Source: a virus
DNA: 26,525 nucleotides
IMG/VR virus record: IMGVR_UViG_3300042939_000177
Coordinates: 1 to 26,525 of that record
Strand: one strand, 5' to 3'
Shown piece by piece: positions 4,741-13,262 of the stretch (its first letter is position 1; every line of letters begins with the position of its first letter). The position numbers were made by a program, and so were the translations under genes. A model generated the notes under the pieces. It was not told where the DNA came from. It searched no databases and was given only the letters and a program-made list of their open reading frames with translations.

Positions 4741-4919
4741 TGTTTCGTTGTCCGGTTTGTGAGCATTTAAGTATGCAAAAAGGTGGTAGTGAAGATACCT
4801 GTTATGGGATATATGCAGGGCTAAGTGGTGAGTATTTTGTTTGTGCTAACCCGACTTGTAATGTTGACCGTATTTACGGGGATAACTGCGTACTAATGTT
4901 AGACAAGAACAAGTGTTAA
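4740..4919 (+). CDS. Zinc-ribbon protein 2, Ogr/Delta-like
   Basis: I prefer a GTG start at 4740: AGGAG lies at 4729-4733 and the codon overlaps the preceding stop by one base. An ATG at 4701 in the same frame would add 13 residues. The protein begins directly with the ribbon: FRCPVCEHLS ... YFVCANPTC, i.e. C-P-x-C, 27 residues, C-x4-C. This is the layout of the Ogr/Delta zinc finger of P2-like phages (C-x2-C-x22-C-x4-C), which activates late transcription through the RNA polymerase alpha subunit. The similarity is in cysteine spacing and the CP.C / C.N..C flanks only. The end overlaps the terL start by seven bases. Other options are a terminase accessory or a general nucleic-acid-binding ribbon. 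Confidence 0.62.
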   Translation: MFRCPVCEHLSMQKGGSEDTCYGIYAGLSGEYFVCANPTCNVDRIYGDNCVLMLDKNKC

Positions 4920-6331
4920 GCGATAGTACAAATATTGATGAGAATGTTGTATGGGCACCCCAAGCTGGGCCGCAGGAGGCTTTTGTTGAGTGTCCTATAA
5001 CGCTAATAGGGTATGGCGGCGCTCGTGGCGGAGGTAAGACGGATGGTGTATTGGGCAAGTTTGCTATTAAACAAGAGCAAATGGGCGCTGACTTTAACGC
5101 TATCTTTTTCCGTAAAGAGCTGCCTCAAGCTGATGACCTTATTGAACGTGCCAAACAAATATACATCCCCCTTAAAGCGCATTGGCAAGACCAGAAAAAA
5201 CAGTTTACCTTCCCATCGGGTGGTCGCCTACGTTTTAGACCTTTAGGCAACGATACCGATGCTGAAAAGTACCAAGGCCAAAACCTATCAGATTGCGCTA
5301 TAGAAGAGGCAGGTAACTATGCCGACCCATCCCCTATCTGGAAGCTATTTGGAGCGCTACGAGGCAAGGGAGGCGGTCAAATCATTTTAACTTTTAACCC
5401 TGGTGGTGTAGGGCATAGTTGGTTAAAAGAACTGTTTATTAAGCCCGCTCCTAAAGGTATGCAGGTGCTTAAAAAAGAGCTACCTAACGGGGCAAGCTTT
5501 GATTACATTTACATTCCTAGCCGAGTGCATGACAATCAAATACTGTTAGCTAAAGACCCTGATTATATAAATCGCCTGCACATGGTTGGTAGTCCTGAGC
5601 TGGTGCGGGCATGGCTAGAAGGAGATTTTGAAATCCATGAAGGCAGTTACTTTCCTGAGTTTAGCTCTAAACATATTATTAGCCCTTTCAACATTCCCAA
5701 ACACTGGCCTAAATATATGGGGTATGATTGGGGGTATCACAGTCCTTTTGCTGCTGTCTGGGGTGCCGTTAGTAGTGGACGTACTGACGGAGGTGCTGAA
5801 GTACCGTATCCTAAAGGCTCAATTATCATCTATAGAGAAATCTGGGGCAAAGGAGTGGATAACGTCAATCAAGCTGAACGAATCGCAGCACTATCAATAG
5901 GCGAAAATCCAATCTGCGCCGCTGACCCATCCATATTTAAAAACCAAGGCGGGCCTACCATAGCTGACCAATTACACCGAGTATTTGATAAGTATAAACA
6001 CCCCTACTTTAGAGAGGCTGATAACGAGCGAGTTTCGGGCTGGTCGCAAATCAGGCAACGACTAATTGCTAGTCCACCTTTGCTATACATATTTGCTACT
6101 TGCCCATATTTGCTAGAAACCTTACCATCGATGACTATAGACAAACGAAAACCAGAGGACATGGACACCACAGGTAACGATCACGGTGCCGATGCCTTAC
6201 GATATTTGTGTAAAGCTAGACTTATAGACTCTAAGTGGGATGAGCCAGAACAAACAGTGCAAAAAGGCATGATAAAACTACAGAGCTATATTTCTAAGAT
6301 GAGAGCTAAAAACAAAAGGCCGCAAATATGA
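4913..6331 (+). CDS. terL: Terminase large subunit (ATPase and nuclease)
   Basis: A 472-aa DNA-packaging motor protein. It starts at GTG 4913 because no ATG lies before the conserved WAPQAGPQEAF adenine-binding segment. The ATPase domain has Walker A GGARGGGKT (residues 35-43), Walker B with catalytic Glu in DCAIEEAG (127-134) and coupling motif TFNPGG (160-165). The RNase H-like nuclease domain follows with Asp272 (GYDWGYH), Asp338 (AADPS) and Asp427 (HGADALRY). All key residues are present, so the enzyme should be functional. It hydrolyses ATP to translocate DNA into the prohead and cuts concatemers. It overlaps the zinc-ribbon gene by seven bases and the portal gene by four. Confidence 0.95.
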   Translation: MLSDSTNIDENVVWAPQAGPQEAFVECPITLIGYGGARGGGKTDGVLGKFAIKQEQMGADFNAIFFRKELPQADDLIERAKQIYIPLKAHWQDQKKQFTFPSGGRLRFRPLGNDTDAEKYQGQNLSDCAIEEAGNYADPSPIWKLFGALRGKGGGQIILTFNPGGVGHSWLKELFIKPAPKGMQVLKKELPNGASFDYIYIPSRVHDNQILLAKDPDYINRLHMVGSPELVRAWLEGDFEIHEGSYFPEFSSKHIISPFNIPKHWPKYMGYDWGYHSPFAAVWGAVSSGRTDGGAEVPYPKGSIIIYREIWGKGVDNVNQAERIAALSIGENPICAADPSIFKNQGGPTIADQLHRVFDKYKHPYFREADNERVSGWSQIRQRLIASPPLLYIFATCPYLLETLPSMTIDKRKPEDMDTTGNDHGADALRYLCKARLIDSKWDEPEQTVQKGMIKLQSYISKMRAKNKRPQI

Positions 6332-8934
6332 AAGTTAAAACACCCAGGCCACTCGTTAAAAAGTATTCGCCTGATTGGTGGAAAAAACAGATTATTGAGT
6401 CAGATAAACGGTTTGAAAAGTTTATCAGAGCTGCTGACGAATCAATTAAGGTATTTAACGGCCAAAAAGAGATTGAGACCCTTAAAGACGCTCCACGCCG
6501 TCTAAACGTGTGGTGGTACTGCACTAATACCCTGTTACCTGCTTATTATAGCTCTACACCAAAAGCAGAGGTAGATTTAAGAAAGCGTTCCGGCGGTACT
6601 TCTTACGAGTTAGGCAGTGTAGTGCTTGAGCGCAATACACAGTATTCAATGGACTGTAACTTTGATTTTGACAAAGTTGGATACAATGCAGCATTACAGT
6701 TTTTGCTAGCAGGCCAAGCCGTACTATGGGCTAGGTATGAGCCTAAGTTTGAAAAAGTATATCAAGAAATTGCAGTTATTCGTGATCCTAGTGGCGCATT
6801 GTTTACAGGAGACGGGAAACCTTATGACGGAGATGTTGAAGACCTTAAAGAATCAAGTCCTGGCATACTTATTGCGTCTGTTGAAGTTGAGCAAAAAGTT
6901 AATGAACGAGCTATTCTCGATGTCGTACAATACTCAGACTACAGATGCTCAGACGCTAGAAACGAATCAGAAATCGAATGGCAGGCAAAACGTGCCTACC
7001 TGGACAGGTCAGAAGCAGAGGCTTTATTTGGTGAAGAAAAGGCAAACACACTAAACTATAACAGTGTTCCTGAAACATTAAAGAAAGAATACAGTCGAGA
7101 CCGTGAAAGCACTAAGCTAGAAGGCAAGGCAGAAATTTGGGAAATCTGGTGCGAAAAGACCAACCGAGTTTACTGGCTACAAACTGATAACGATAATCCT
7201 ATTATTGACGAGCAAGAACCCTCAATTAAGTTTGAGAAGTTTTATCCTTGTACTGTAATTAGACAAACCCAAGACCCTAACAGCATTATTCCTGTATCTG
7301 ATTACACACACGTTAGAGACCAAATCCTTGAAATTGAGCGCCTAACTACTCGTATCCATGCGCTAACTCAGGCTATCAGACCTAACTTTATTTACGATGC
7401 TTCAGTCGGCGATACCGTAGAGCAGTTGTTTCAAGACGACCTAAAAGGTATTGGCGTAACTAACTGGCAATCACAACGCAATAGAGGTGGACTTGCTGGC
7501 TCGCTAGAGTTTTTGCCTGTTGATAACTTTGTTAACGTACTAAAAGAGTTACAAGGTAATCGCCAAAACGCACTGCAACAGCTATATGAAACGCTAAAAG
7601 TATCCGACTTACTGCGTGGTACATCTGAACAATACAAGTCAGCGACGGCTAACAGATTAGAAAATCAATGGTCATCCCTTGGCCTGATTGTTCGTCAAAA
7701 CATGTTCTGTAAGTTTATTTCAGATGCCATATCACACCTTGGCGCAATTATTGCGGAACAGTTTGACGAGCAGCGCATACTAGAAATTGCGGATGCTGAT
7801 GCTCTTATTGAGCCTACTATCTTTATTCCGCAGCCGCCGCCACCTCCACCAGCGCCAGAAGGTATGCCACCTGAGATGGCTCCGCCGCCGATGATGCCGC
7901 CGCAGCCAGACCCGATAGCGCTAATAGAGGAGCAAAAAGCAGAGATTATTAGTATTTTGCGTGACAACAAAAGGCGCAATTACAGGATACAAATTGCTTC
8001 TGATTCCATGGTTGCTATCGACCAGCAACAGCAGCAGCAAGAAGGTACAATGCTGATGCAAACAGCAGGTGCGTTTTTTGACCAAATGCGTGGATTAGTA
8101 GAGCAATACCCACCCCTAGCGCAGTTTAGCCTAGCCCTGTTTCAAAACATGATTAAACGTTTTAAGGGAGGCAAGGAACTCGATGGCATATTTACTAAGG
8201 CTTTTAAGCAGATTGAGGAAATTGCTAAAGCGAAGGAAGAAGCAGCTAAGCAACCTCCGCCGCCGGATCCAGTCATGCAAGAGATGCAAGCCAGAATGCA
8301 GATTGCACAAATCGAGTCTCAGACAAGGCTTCAGCAAGCTCAAATGGAAGCTCAAGACCGTGCTGTTAAGAATCAAATCGAGATTCAAAATCAGCAGTTA
8401 AAGATGCAGCGTGACCAGCTTGATGCTCAATTAGAAGTACAAGACCAGCAGTTTAAAGAGTATATGGAGCAGCAAAAGCTGGCTATCGCTCAACAGGAAG
8501 TGCAGGTTAAGGCGCAAGCTGTTCAAGTTGATATGCTTAAAGTGCAATCTTCCGCACAGTCCGAAGCAGATAAAGCTCTTATTAAGCAAGAAAGCTCGCA
8601 GATGCAGCACATCCTTGAAATTCAAAAGTTGGAACTGGAGCAGATGCGTATTCGACTATCTGAATCAGAAAAACTTATGGAAGAGCGCAGACTGGCTAGC
8701 GAACAGCAGCTTGAGCGTATCCGTATCAGCATGGATCAGTTAGCCACTAAGCCAGCGCAAGTTGAAACTCAAACAGTACAACCAGAAAAGAAACGCCGTA
8801 AAAAGATAAGCACTATTATTTCTGATGAGCAAGGTAACCCAGTAGGAATAGAAGTAACTGAGGAGCCGGATAAGCGAGTTGGAAAACTTATAACGGACGA
8901 ACAAGGAAATGTTTTAGGTATGGAGATGGAATAG
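6328..8934 (+). CDS. Portal protein with extended coiled-coil C-terminus
   Basis: An 868-aa protein that follows terL with an ATGA overlap. The first 500 residues match the large podovirus portal family by order and motifs: a WWYCTNTLLPAYYSSTPKAE region, VVQYSDYRCSDARNESEIEW, a DYTHVRDQILEIERLTTRIH helix and RGTSEQYKSATANRLENQW. The portal dodecamer is the DNA channel at one capsid vertex and binds terminase and connector. Residues about 500-528 are a proline/methionine-rich linker. Residues about 630-810 are an exceptionally glutamine-rich coiled coil, which could form the internal barrel known from P22 portal. The tail ends with two copies of a DEQGN-containing unit (residues 830-843 and 854-867). 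Confidence 0.88.
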   Translation: MKVKTPRPLVKKYSPDWWKKQIIESDKRFEKFIRAADESIKVFNGQKEIETLKDAPRRLNVWWYCTNTLLPAYYSSTPKAEVDLRKRSGGTSYELGSVVLERNTQYSMDCNFDFDKVGYNAALQFLLAGQAVLWARYEPKFEKVYQEIAVIRDPSGALFTGDGKPYDGDVEDLKESSPGILIASVEVEQKVNERAILDVVQYSDYRCSDARNESEIEWQAKRAYLDRSEAEALFGEEKANTLNYNSVPETLKKEYSRDRESTKLEGKAEIWEIWCEKTNRVYWLQTDNDNPIIDEQEPSIKFEKFYPCTVIRQTQDPNSIIPVSDYTHVRDQILEIERLTTRIHALTQAIRPNFIYDASVGDTVEQLFQDDLKGIGVTNWQSQRNRGGLAGSLEFLPVDNFVNVLKELQGNRQNALQQLYETLKVSDLLRGTSEQYKSATANRLENQWSSLGLIVRQNMFCKFISDAISHLGAIIAEQFDEQRILEIADADALIEPTIFIPQPPPPPPAPEGMPPEMAPPPMMPPQPDPIALIEEQKAEIISILRDNKRRNYRIQIASDSMVAIDQQQQQQEGTMLMQTAGAFFDQMRGLVEQYPPLAQFSLALFQNMIKRFKGGKELDGIFTKAFKQIEEIAKAKEEAAKQPPPPDPVMQEMQARMQIAQIESQTRLQQAQMEAQDRAVKNQIEIQNQQLKMQRDQLDAQLEVQDQQFKEYMEQQKLAIAQQEVQVKAQAVQVDMLKVQSSAQSEADKALIKQESSQMQHILEIQKLELEQMRIRLSESEKLMEERRLASEQQLERIRISMDQLATKPAQVETQTVQPEKKRRKKISTIISDEQGNPVGIEVTEEPDKRVGKLITDEQGNVLGMEME

Positions 8935-8935
8935 T

Positions 8936-9361
8936 ATGGCAAATGCAATATACAACAAGGCAAAGTATAAGTGGATGGCTCCTGGTACTCTAGGAAGCTC
9001 ACAGGGCGATAGTATCGATATGCTTGATGATACTATCAAGGTGGCTCTTATCGATACAGGTGCTTACACCTTTTCGCAAACACATGAGTATTGGTCATCC
9101 GCCTCGTCGGCATTAGTGGGCACTGCGGCAACGCTCGCATCTAAAACGCTAACAGATAACGTGTTTGATGCTGCTGATGTAACTTACACTTCTGTTACTG
9201 GTAACAGTGTAGAGGCTTTAATTATCTACAAGGATACAGGCTCCGCCGCTACATCGCCGTTAATTGCGTATATTGATGTTGTGGCAAGCGGATTACCTGT
9301 TACGCCAAACGGCGGTAACATTACTATTACTTGGAACGCTTCTGGAATCTTTGCGTTGTAG
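8936..9361 (+). CDS. Conserved phage structural protein, unknown role
   Basis: A 141-aa beta-rich protein starting one base after the portal stop. It carries the pattern DDTIKVALIDTGAYTFSQTH, LTDNVFDAADVTYTSVTGN, IYKDTG and LPVTPNGGNITITWNASGIF, which I recognise as a common family of uncharacterised phage proteins found near head and connector genes in many siphoviruses and podoviruses. A Gly/Thr-rich beta sandwich is likely, consistent with a minor head, neck or fibre-attachment protein. I cannot give a precise role. Confidence 0.75.
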   Translation: MANAIYNKAKYKWMAPGTLGSSQGDSIDMLDDTIKVALIDTGAYTFSQTHEYWSSASSALVGTAATLASKTLTDNVFDAADVTYTSVTGNSVEALIIYKDTGSAATSPLIAYIDVVASGLPVTPNGGNITITWNASGIFAL

Positions 9362-9370
9362 GATGCAAAA

Positions 9371-9823
9371 ATGGACTTAACGCCGTTAATTGAAGAACTA
9401 AAAAAACCTGAGTATCAAGATAAAACTGATGCTGAGTGTGTTGATATGGTCAATGCTAAAACTGTTGTAGTTAGGCGGCCTGTATCTGCTGCGTTACTTA
9501 AACAGCGCTGTATTGAACAGGGCTTTTGGGGAGACCTTCAGTTAGCGGCTGCTGATTCTGCAGAAACAGGCGAGCGTCGCAAACTAGCATTGGAAGTGGT
9601 TAGCTGGCTAAACGATACTCGTATGCCACTAGAGCTAATTAACCTAGATGAGCCATCTGTTCAAAACATAATGATAGAATTATACAATGAACAGTTTATT
9701 CCAATGGAAACTCTTACAGAGTTACAAGCACTGCCAAACACGACAATTAGTTGGTGTGAGAGTGTAGGGCTTGGCAAGGAGATTGGATTAGGTTTTGTTA
9801 TCAACGCAAGGAGGGCAATATAA
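9371..9823 (+). CDS. Conserved phage protein, unknown role
   Basis: A 150-aa mostly helical protein. The opening, LIEELKKPEYQDKTDAECVD followed by NAKTVVVRRPV, is characteristic of a family that commonly travels with the preceding 141-aa family in phage structural operons. The rest is helical with a tryptophan in SWLNDTRMPLELINLD. It begins ten bases after the previous gene and ends three bases before the next. Conserved pairing suggests joint function in the virion or its assembly; no motif shows a catalytic activity. Confidence 0.72.
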   Translation: MDLTPLIEELKKPEYQDKTDAECVDMVNAKTVVVRRPVSAALLKQRCIEQGFWGDLQLAAADSAETGERRKLALEVVSWLNDTRMPLELINLDEPSVQNIMIELYNEQFIPMETLTELQALPNTTISWCESVGLGKEIGLGFVINARRAI

Positions 9824-9826
9824 GCC

Positions 9827-10327
9827 ATGGCGAATGATATTTTAACTAAATACGCTACCTCTACTACGCTAACAGCGGCAGTAGCTTCACTATTATCTGA
9901 CACAAGTTTGCTTGCTGGTATTGAATCAAGTGTTATCGATAACAGAACAAACGGATACGATGATTACCTTGTAAGCGGTAAAATTACTACGGGCACTACG
10001 CCAACAACAGGCAGACAAATAGAAGTATGGGCGGTCGCCTGGGACGGTAACGCTTGGCCTGATGTATTTGACGGAACTTCATCTTCTGCAACTATAACAA
10101 GCGCTGAAATTAAAACTTCAATCTGTAAACCTGTTGCAATTTTGCCAACTAACGCTACTTCTAATCAAACTTATCCTTTTACTGGCGTTAGCTTAAAACA
10201 GGTATTTGGTGGCGCTTTACCATCTCAGTGTGTGCTGTTTGTAGTACACAACACCGCAGTTTCTCTTAACGCCACCGCAGGAAATCACGAGTTAAGAATA
10301 CAGGGCGTATATCCACAGGTGCAGTAA
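9827..10327 (+). CDS. Conserved phage structural protein (beta-rich)
   Basis: A 166-aa Thr/Ser/Gly-rich protein beginning MANDILTKYATSTTLTAAVA. Features such as RTNGYDDYLVSGKITTGTTP, IEVWAVAWDGNAWPDVFDGT and VVHNTAVSLNATAGNHELRIQ-type strands mark a family of phage virion-associated proteins with a jelly-roll-like beta composition. The gene directly abuts the LamG protein (stop at 10325-10327, ATG at 10328) and probably works with it, for example as a fibre or head-surface component. Function not assigned beyond that. Confidence 0.72.
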   Translation: MANDILTKYATSTTLTAAVASLLSDTSLLAGIESSVIDNRTNGYDDYLVSGKITTGTTPTTGRQIEVWAVAWDGNAWPDVFDGTSSSATITSAEIKTSICKPVAILPTNATSNQTYPFTGVSLKQVFGGALPSQCVLFVVHNTAVSLNATAGNHELRIQGVYPQVQ

Positions 10328-11878
10328 ATGGCACTGAAGGACGGATTAGTTAGGGCGTATGTTCCTTGGCTGGGGGCTTCCGGCGGGCGACTTATAGATA
10401 GGTCGAACGCTAGAAATCATGCCACGTTGTCAGGCATGGATCCAGGCACAGACTGGACGGCTGCTACTGTTAACGGACTATCTGGTACTGTTCTTGATTT
10501 CGACGGTACTAACGACACAGTTACCGCTACTGCTACACAATCACTTACGACTTATCCTTTTACTTTATCGTCTTGGGCTTCAAACAGAGCGCTGCCAGCC
10601 TCTGTTTATCATCAAAGTTTAGCAGTTGGTACAGGCTCTAGTAACTATTTTGCTGTTGGTTTTGTTAATATCAGCGGCAGTTTAAGAGCTAGCATTGTAG
10701 GTCGTAATACTACATTTACTCAAAGTAACTCGACTGTAAATCGCTCTCTGAATACTTGGTATCACCTAGTCGGAGTATTTGAGTCGGCTACAAGTAGAAA
10801 GCTGTATGTTAATGGAGTTTTAGACCATACAGGTACGACTAGTGTTACGCAATTAGCTAACGGAACTGGTATAAGAGTAGGTTCTCAATTTGCAACCCAC
10901 TTTTTTAACGGTCAAGTTGCCGAAGGTTTAATCTGGAATAGAAGTCTTAGCGATGCAGAAATTCGCAATCTGTATTTGTTAGGCCCTGGCAATTTATTTA
11001 AACCTAAACCAAGACGGTTAGGATTTGTTGCAGCAGGTGGTGGCGGGCAAACAATCAATGCTAACCTGTTTACTAATACTAACACGTTTTATAACGCTAC
11101 AGTTACAGCCGGTGCCGTTAATATATCGGCCAATCTGCTTACAAATACTAGCACGTTCTACGATGCAACAATTAGCTCTGGCACTGCTAATATAGATGCT
11201 AATTTACTAACTAACACCAGCACATTCTATAATGCTACTGTTACTGCTGGCGCTGTTACCATATCGGCTGACCTGCTCAGCAACGCTAATACATTCTACA
11301 ATGCTGTTGTGTCCATTGGCGACACTATCGTTGCAGACCTATACACAAATAACAGTACAATTTACAACGCAGTAATTACCGCTGGCGCTGTAAATATATC
11401 GGCTAACTTACTTACCAATACCGCTACTATTTACCTGCCTACTGTAACGCAGCTAGTCGATACGATTGTTGCTGATAGGCTAAACAATACTAGCATTATT
11501 TACTTGCCTACCTTAACAGGTGGTTCTACCGCTCCTACGGACACATCCGATATTCTTACAAAGGTTAGCGATAAGCGTAAACGCCGCAAGTTACAACAGC
11601 AGTTAGAAGAAGAAAATATAGCGGCTCAAATCCTTAAATCTCGACAAGGTAAACAACAAAAAGCCGAAGAGCCTAAAAAGGCTTTTGAAATAAAAATAAA
11701 GACTAAGCAGGAAGAAGTAGTTTTAGCTACCCCTGAAATAGAAAAACCTGCTACAGTTGAATTATCACAAGAACAAGTGCAAGATATACAAAACGCAGTT
11801 ACACAGTTTAAAATAAAACAAAACAACAATAAAAAAATACAAACCTTGTTGTTTTTAGCTAGTACGCTTGATGACTGA
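10328..11878 (+). CDS. LamG/concanavalin-like domain protein with seven internal repeats
   Basis: A 516-aa protein in three parts. Residues about 1-222 form a LamG-like (concanavalin A fold) sandwich, recognisable from LDFDGTND, WYHLVGVFESATSRKLYVNG and the closing WNRSLSDAEIRNLYLLGPG. Such domains bind carbohydrate or protein. Residues about 243-398 are seven tandem units of 22-23 residues with consensus I-x-A-x-L-x-T-N-T-x-T-F-Y-N-A-x-V-x-x-G. The remainder (400-516) is a Lys/Glu/Gln-rich helical tail, unlike the rest. The composition suits a virion surface adhesin or head decoration fibre displaying a binding domain. Head-gene context makes a capsid-surface position as likely as a tail position. 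Confidence 0.78.
   Translation: MALKDGLVRAYVPWLGASGGRLIDRSNARNHATLSGMDPGTDWTAATVNGLSGTVLDFDGTNDTVTATATQSLTTYPFTLSSWASNRALPASVYHQSLAVGTGSSNYFAVGFVNISGSLRASIVGRNTTFTQSNSTVNRSLNTWYHLVGVFESATSRKLYVNGVLDHTGTTSVTQLANGTGIRVGSQFATHFFNGQVAEGLIWNRSLSDAEIRNLYLLGPGNLFKPKPRRLGFVAAGGGGQTINANLFTNTNTFYNATVTAGAVNISANLLTNTSTFYDATISSGTANIDANLLTNTSTFYNATVTAGAVTISADLLSNANTFYNAVVSIGDTIVADLYTNNSTIYNAVITAGAVNISANLLTNTATIYLPTVTQLVDTIVADRLNNTSIIYLPTLTGGSTAPTDTSDILTKVSDKRKRRKLQQQLEEENIAAQILKSRQGKQQKAEEPKKAFEIKIKTKQEEVVLATPEIEKPATVELSQEQVQDIQNAVTQFKIKQNNNKKIQTLLFLASTLDD
11054..11523 (+). repeat. Seven tandem 22-23-residue coding repeats
   Basis: Units of about 66-69 bases encode I-x-A-[ND]-L-x-x-N-x-x-x-[FI]-Y-x-x-x-[VIL]. 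The nucleotide copies have diverged at synonymous sites while the protein pattern persists, so the array is old and under selection rather than freshly amplified. Units 6 and 7 have YLP in place of YNA. Confidence 0.8.
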
Positions 11879-12203
11879 TATGAGCAAATATAAATTGTTT
11901 CAGTGGTGTCCTATTCAAGAAAAAGTGGTTCCTATTGAGCAAGTACAAAAAAGAGTACAGTCAAATGCTCGTGACTTGTTTATTCAAGACGAGATGGAGC
12001 CGACACGAAATCCGCTAAATCCAAATCAAGTATATACCAGTAAATCAAAGCTCCGAGCAGCGTACAAAGCTGTTGGTGCTGTTGAGGTTGGTGATGCTTA
12101 CGATAAAGGGTACATCCCCGACCGTGAGTCGGGCGCATCCGAACGTCAAGCAATCAACAAAATAAAACAACGTATGATTGATAGGTATAGACATGCAAGA
12201 TAA
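11871..12203 (+). CDS. Conserved small phage protein upstream of scaffold
   Basis: The product is 110 aa from ATG 11871, which overlaps the previous stop; ATG 11880, just after that stop, is an equally plausible start giving MSKYKLFQWCPIQEKVV. The C-terminal half has QVYTSKSKLRAAYKAVGAVE and VGDAYDKG, a pattern (TSKSKxRxxxKxxGxxEVG) common to short phage proteins located just before scaffold and capsid genes. It is basic and helical at the end. Its role is not established; association with capsid assembly is inferred from position only. Confidence 0.68.
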   Translation: MTDMSKYKLFQWCPIQEKVVPIEQVQKRVQSNARDLFIQDEMEPTRNPLNPNQVYTSKSKLRAAYKAVGAVEVGDAYDKGYIPDRESGASERQAINKIKQRMIDRYRHAR

Positions 12204-13218
12204 TAATATCGAAGACACTGAGGTAACAGTAGAGCGAGCACCAGCTACTTTATCAATTCGTGAGACGCTCAAGAATCAGATGAGCGAAAACAATGATAGT
12301 GTAGAAACTCAAACACCCGCTAAGGATAGTAGCGAACAAAGCGACGAAGTAGCAGTTTCTCAAGAGCCAACTGCCCAGCCAGCTCAACAGGCTTACGCTC
12401 CCCCTGCGGACATGAACGCCGCTGAAAAAGAGGCTTTTCTTAATCCTACTTCTGCCAATGCCCATATTTTACAATCCTACTTAAATCGCAGAGCGTATGA
12501 AACACGTTCTGACTATAGTCGTAAAATGAAAGAGGTGGAGCAGCTTAGACAGCAAACCGCTGGACTGTACGACACCATTAAACAATACGAAAACGATTAT
12601 GCCAAGAGCGGAATATCAATCGCTGACATAACTAAAAGAGCTGTAGCCTGGGATAAGGCTATGCAAGCTGATCCAGTATCAACAGCTATGGAATGGCTAG
12701 AGTCTTACGGCCTAACTATTAATGACCTAGCCAATAACGCTTATCAACAGCCACAAGCACAGCCTAATTACCTAACTAAAGAAGATGCTGAGCGCATCGC
12801 AGAAGAGCGATTTCAGGCTATACAAAACGAGCAGCAAAAAAAGGCTATTGATTACTACAACCAGCAGGTTGTAAACTCGTTTATGAATAGCAAGCCGTTA
12901 TTTCGTGATCCTGAAACAGCCTCGCAGTTAGAGGCTGAGATGGCTCCGGTGGTGCAAGCGCTAAATGCTACAGGGCGGTATTCCTCCCCTGAACAAGTGC
13001 TTGAAACTGCTTACAATTACGTAGTAAACGGCAATCCGACTTTTTCCGGTCTCGTTCAAAAAATGACCGCAAAGCCGGTAATAGAGCAGCAACAACAGGT
13101 CGTAGAAAAGGCCAAGAAAGCTGCCAAATCAATATCTGGCTCCGCAGGAAGCGGCACTCCCAGGGTAACATCTAATAACTTACGGGATAACCTGCGGAGA
13201 CGCTTTAGCGGCGAATAG
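12193..13218 (+). CDS. Scaffolding protein
   Basis: A 341-aa protein taken from ATG 12193; the gene overlaps the preceding one by 11 bases. It is acidic and disordered at the N-terminus (residues about 1-75, rich in E, T, P, Q), helical in the middle with repeated Gln/Glu, and basic at the C-terminus (NNLRDNLRRRFSGE). A disordered acidic start, a long helical body and a short basic C-terminal capsid-binding helix is the classic scaffolding-protein layout, and the gene stands immediately before the major capsid gene. Scaffolds direct prohead assembly and leave before or during packaging. No protease gene is seen, so P22-like release of intact scaffold is plausible. Confidence 0.82.
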   Translation: MQDNNIEDTEVTVERAPATLSIRETLKNQMSENNDSVETQTPAKDSSEQSDEVAVSQEPTAQPAQQAYAPPADMNAAEKEAFLNPTSANAHILQSYLNRRAYETRSDYSRKMKEVEQLRQQTAGLYDTIKQYENDYAKSGISIADITKRAVAWDKAMQADPVSTAMEWLESYGLTINDLANNAYQQPQAQPNYLTKEDAERIAEERFQAIQNEQQKKAIDYYNQQVVNSFMNSKPLFRDPETASQLEAEMAPVVQALNATGRYSSPEQVLETAYNYVVNGNPTFSGLVQKMTAKPVIEQQQQVVEKAKKAAKSISGSAGSGTPRVTSNNLRDNLRRRFSGE

Positions 13219-13232
13219 CCTGTAAAGCCACA

Positions 13233-13260
13233 AGGTTATCCCAAAAACAAAGGATAACTT
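13233..13260 (+). promoter_or_regulatory. RNA hairpin at the capsid gene ribosome-binding site
   Basis: AGGTTATCC (13233-13241) pairs with GGATAACTT (13252-13260), nine pairs including one G-U, around a 10-base A-rich loop. The SD of the capsid gene (AAGGA, 13250-13254) lies partly within the descending arm, and ATG follows at 13263. It could tune initiation or protect the capsid message. Confidence 0.6.
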
Positions 13261-13262
13261 AA

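Noticed and set aside
8131-8401. Leucine-rich frames on both strands within the portal coiled coil
   Set aside because: The repetitive Gln/Lys codons create open frames in other phases; no SD or sensible protein pattern.
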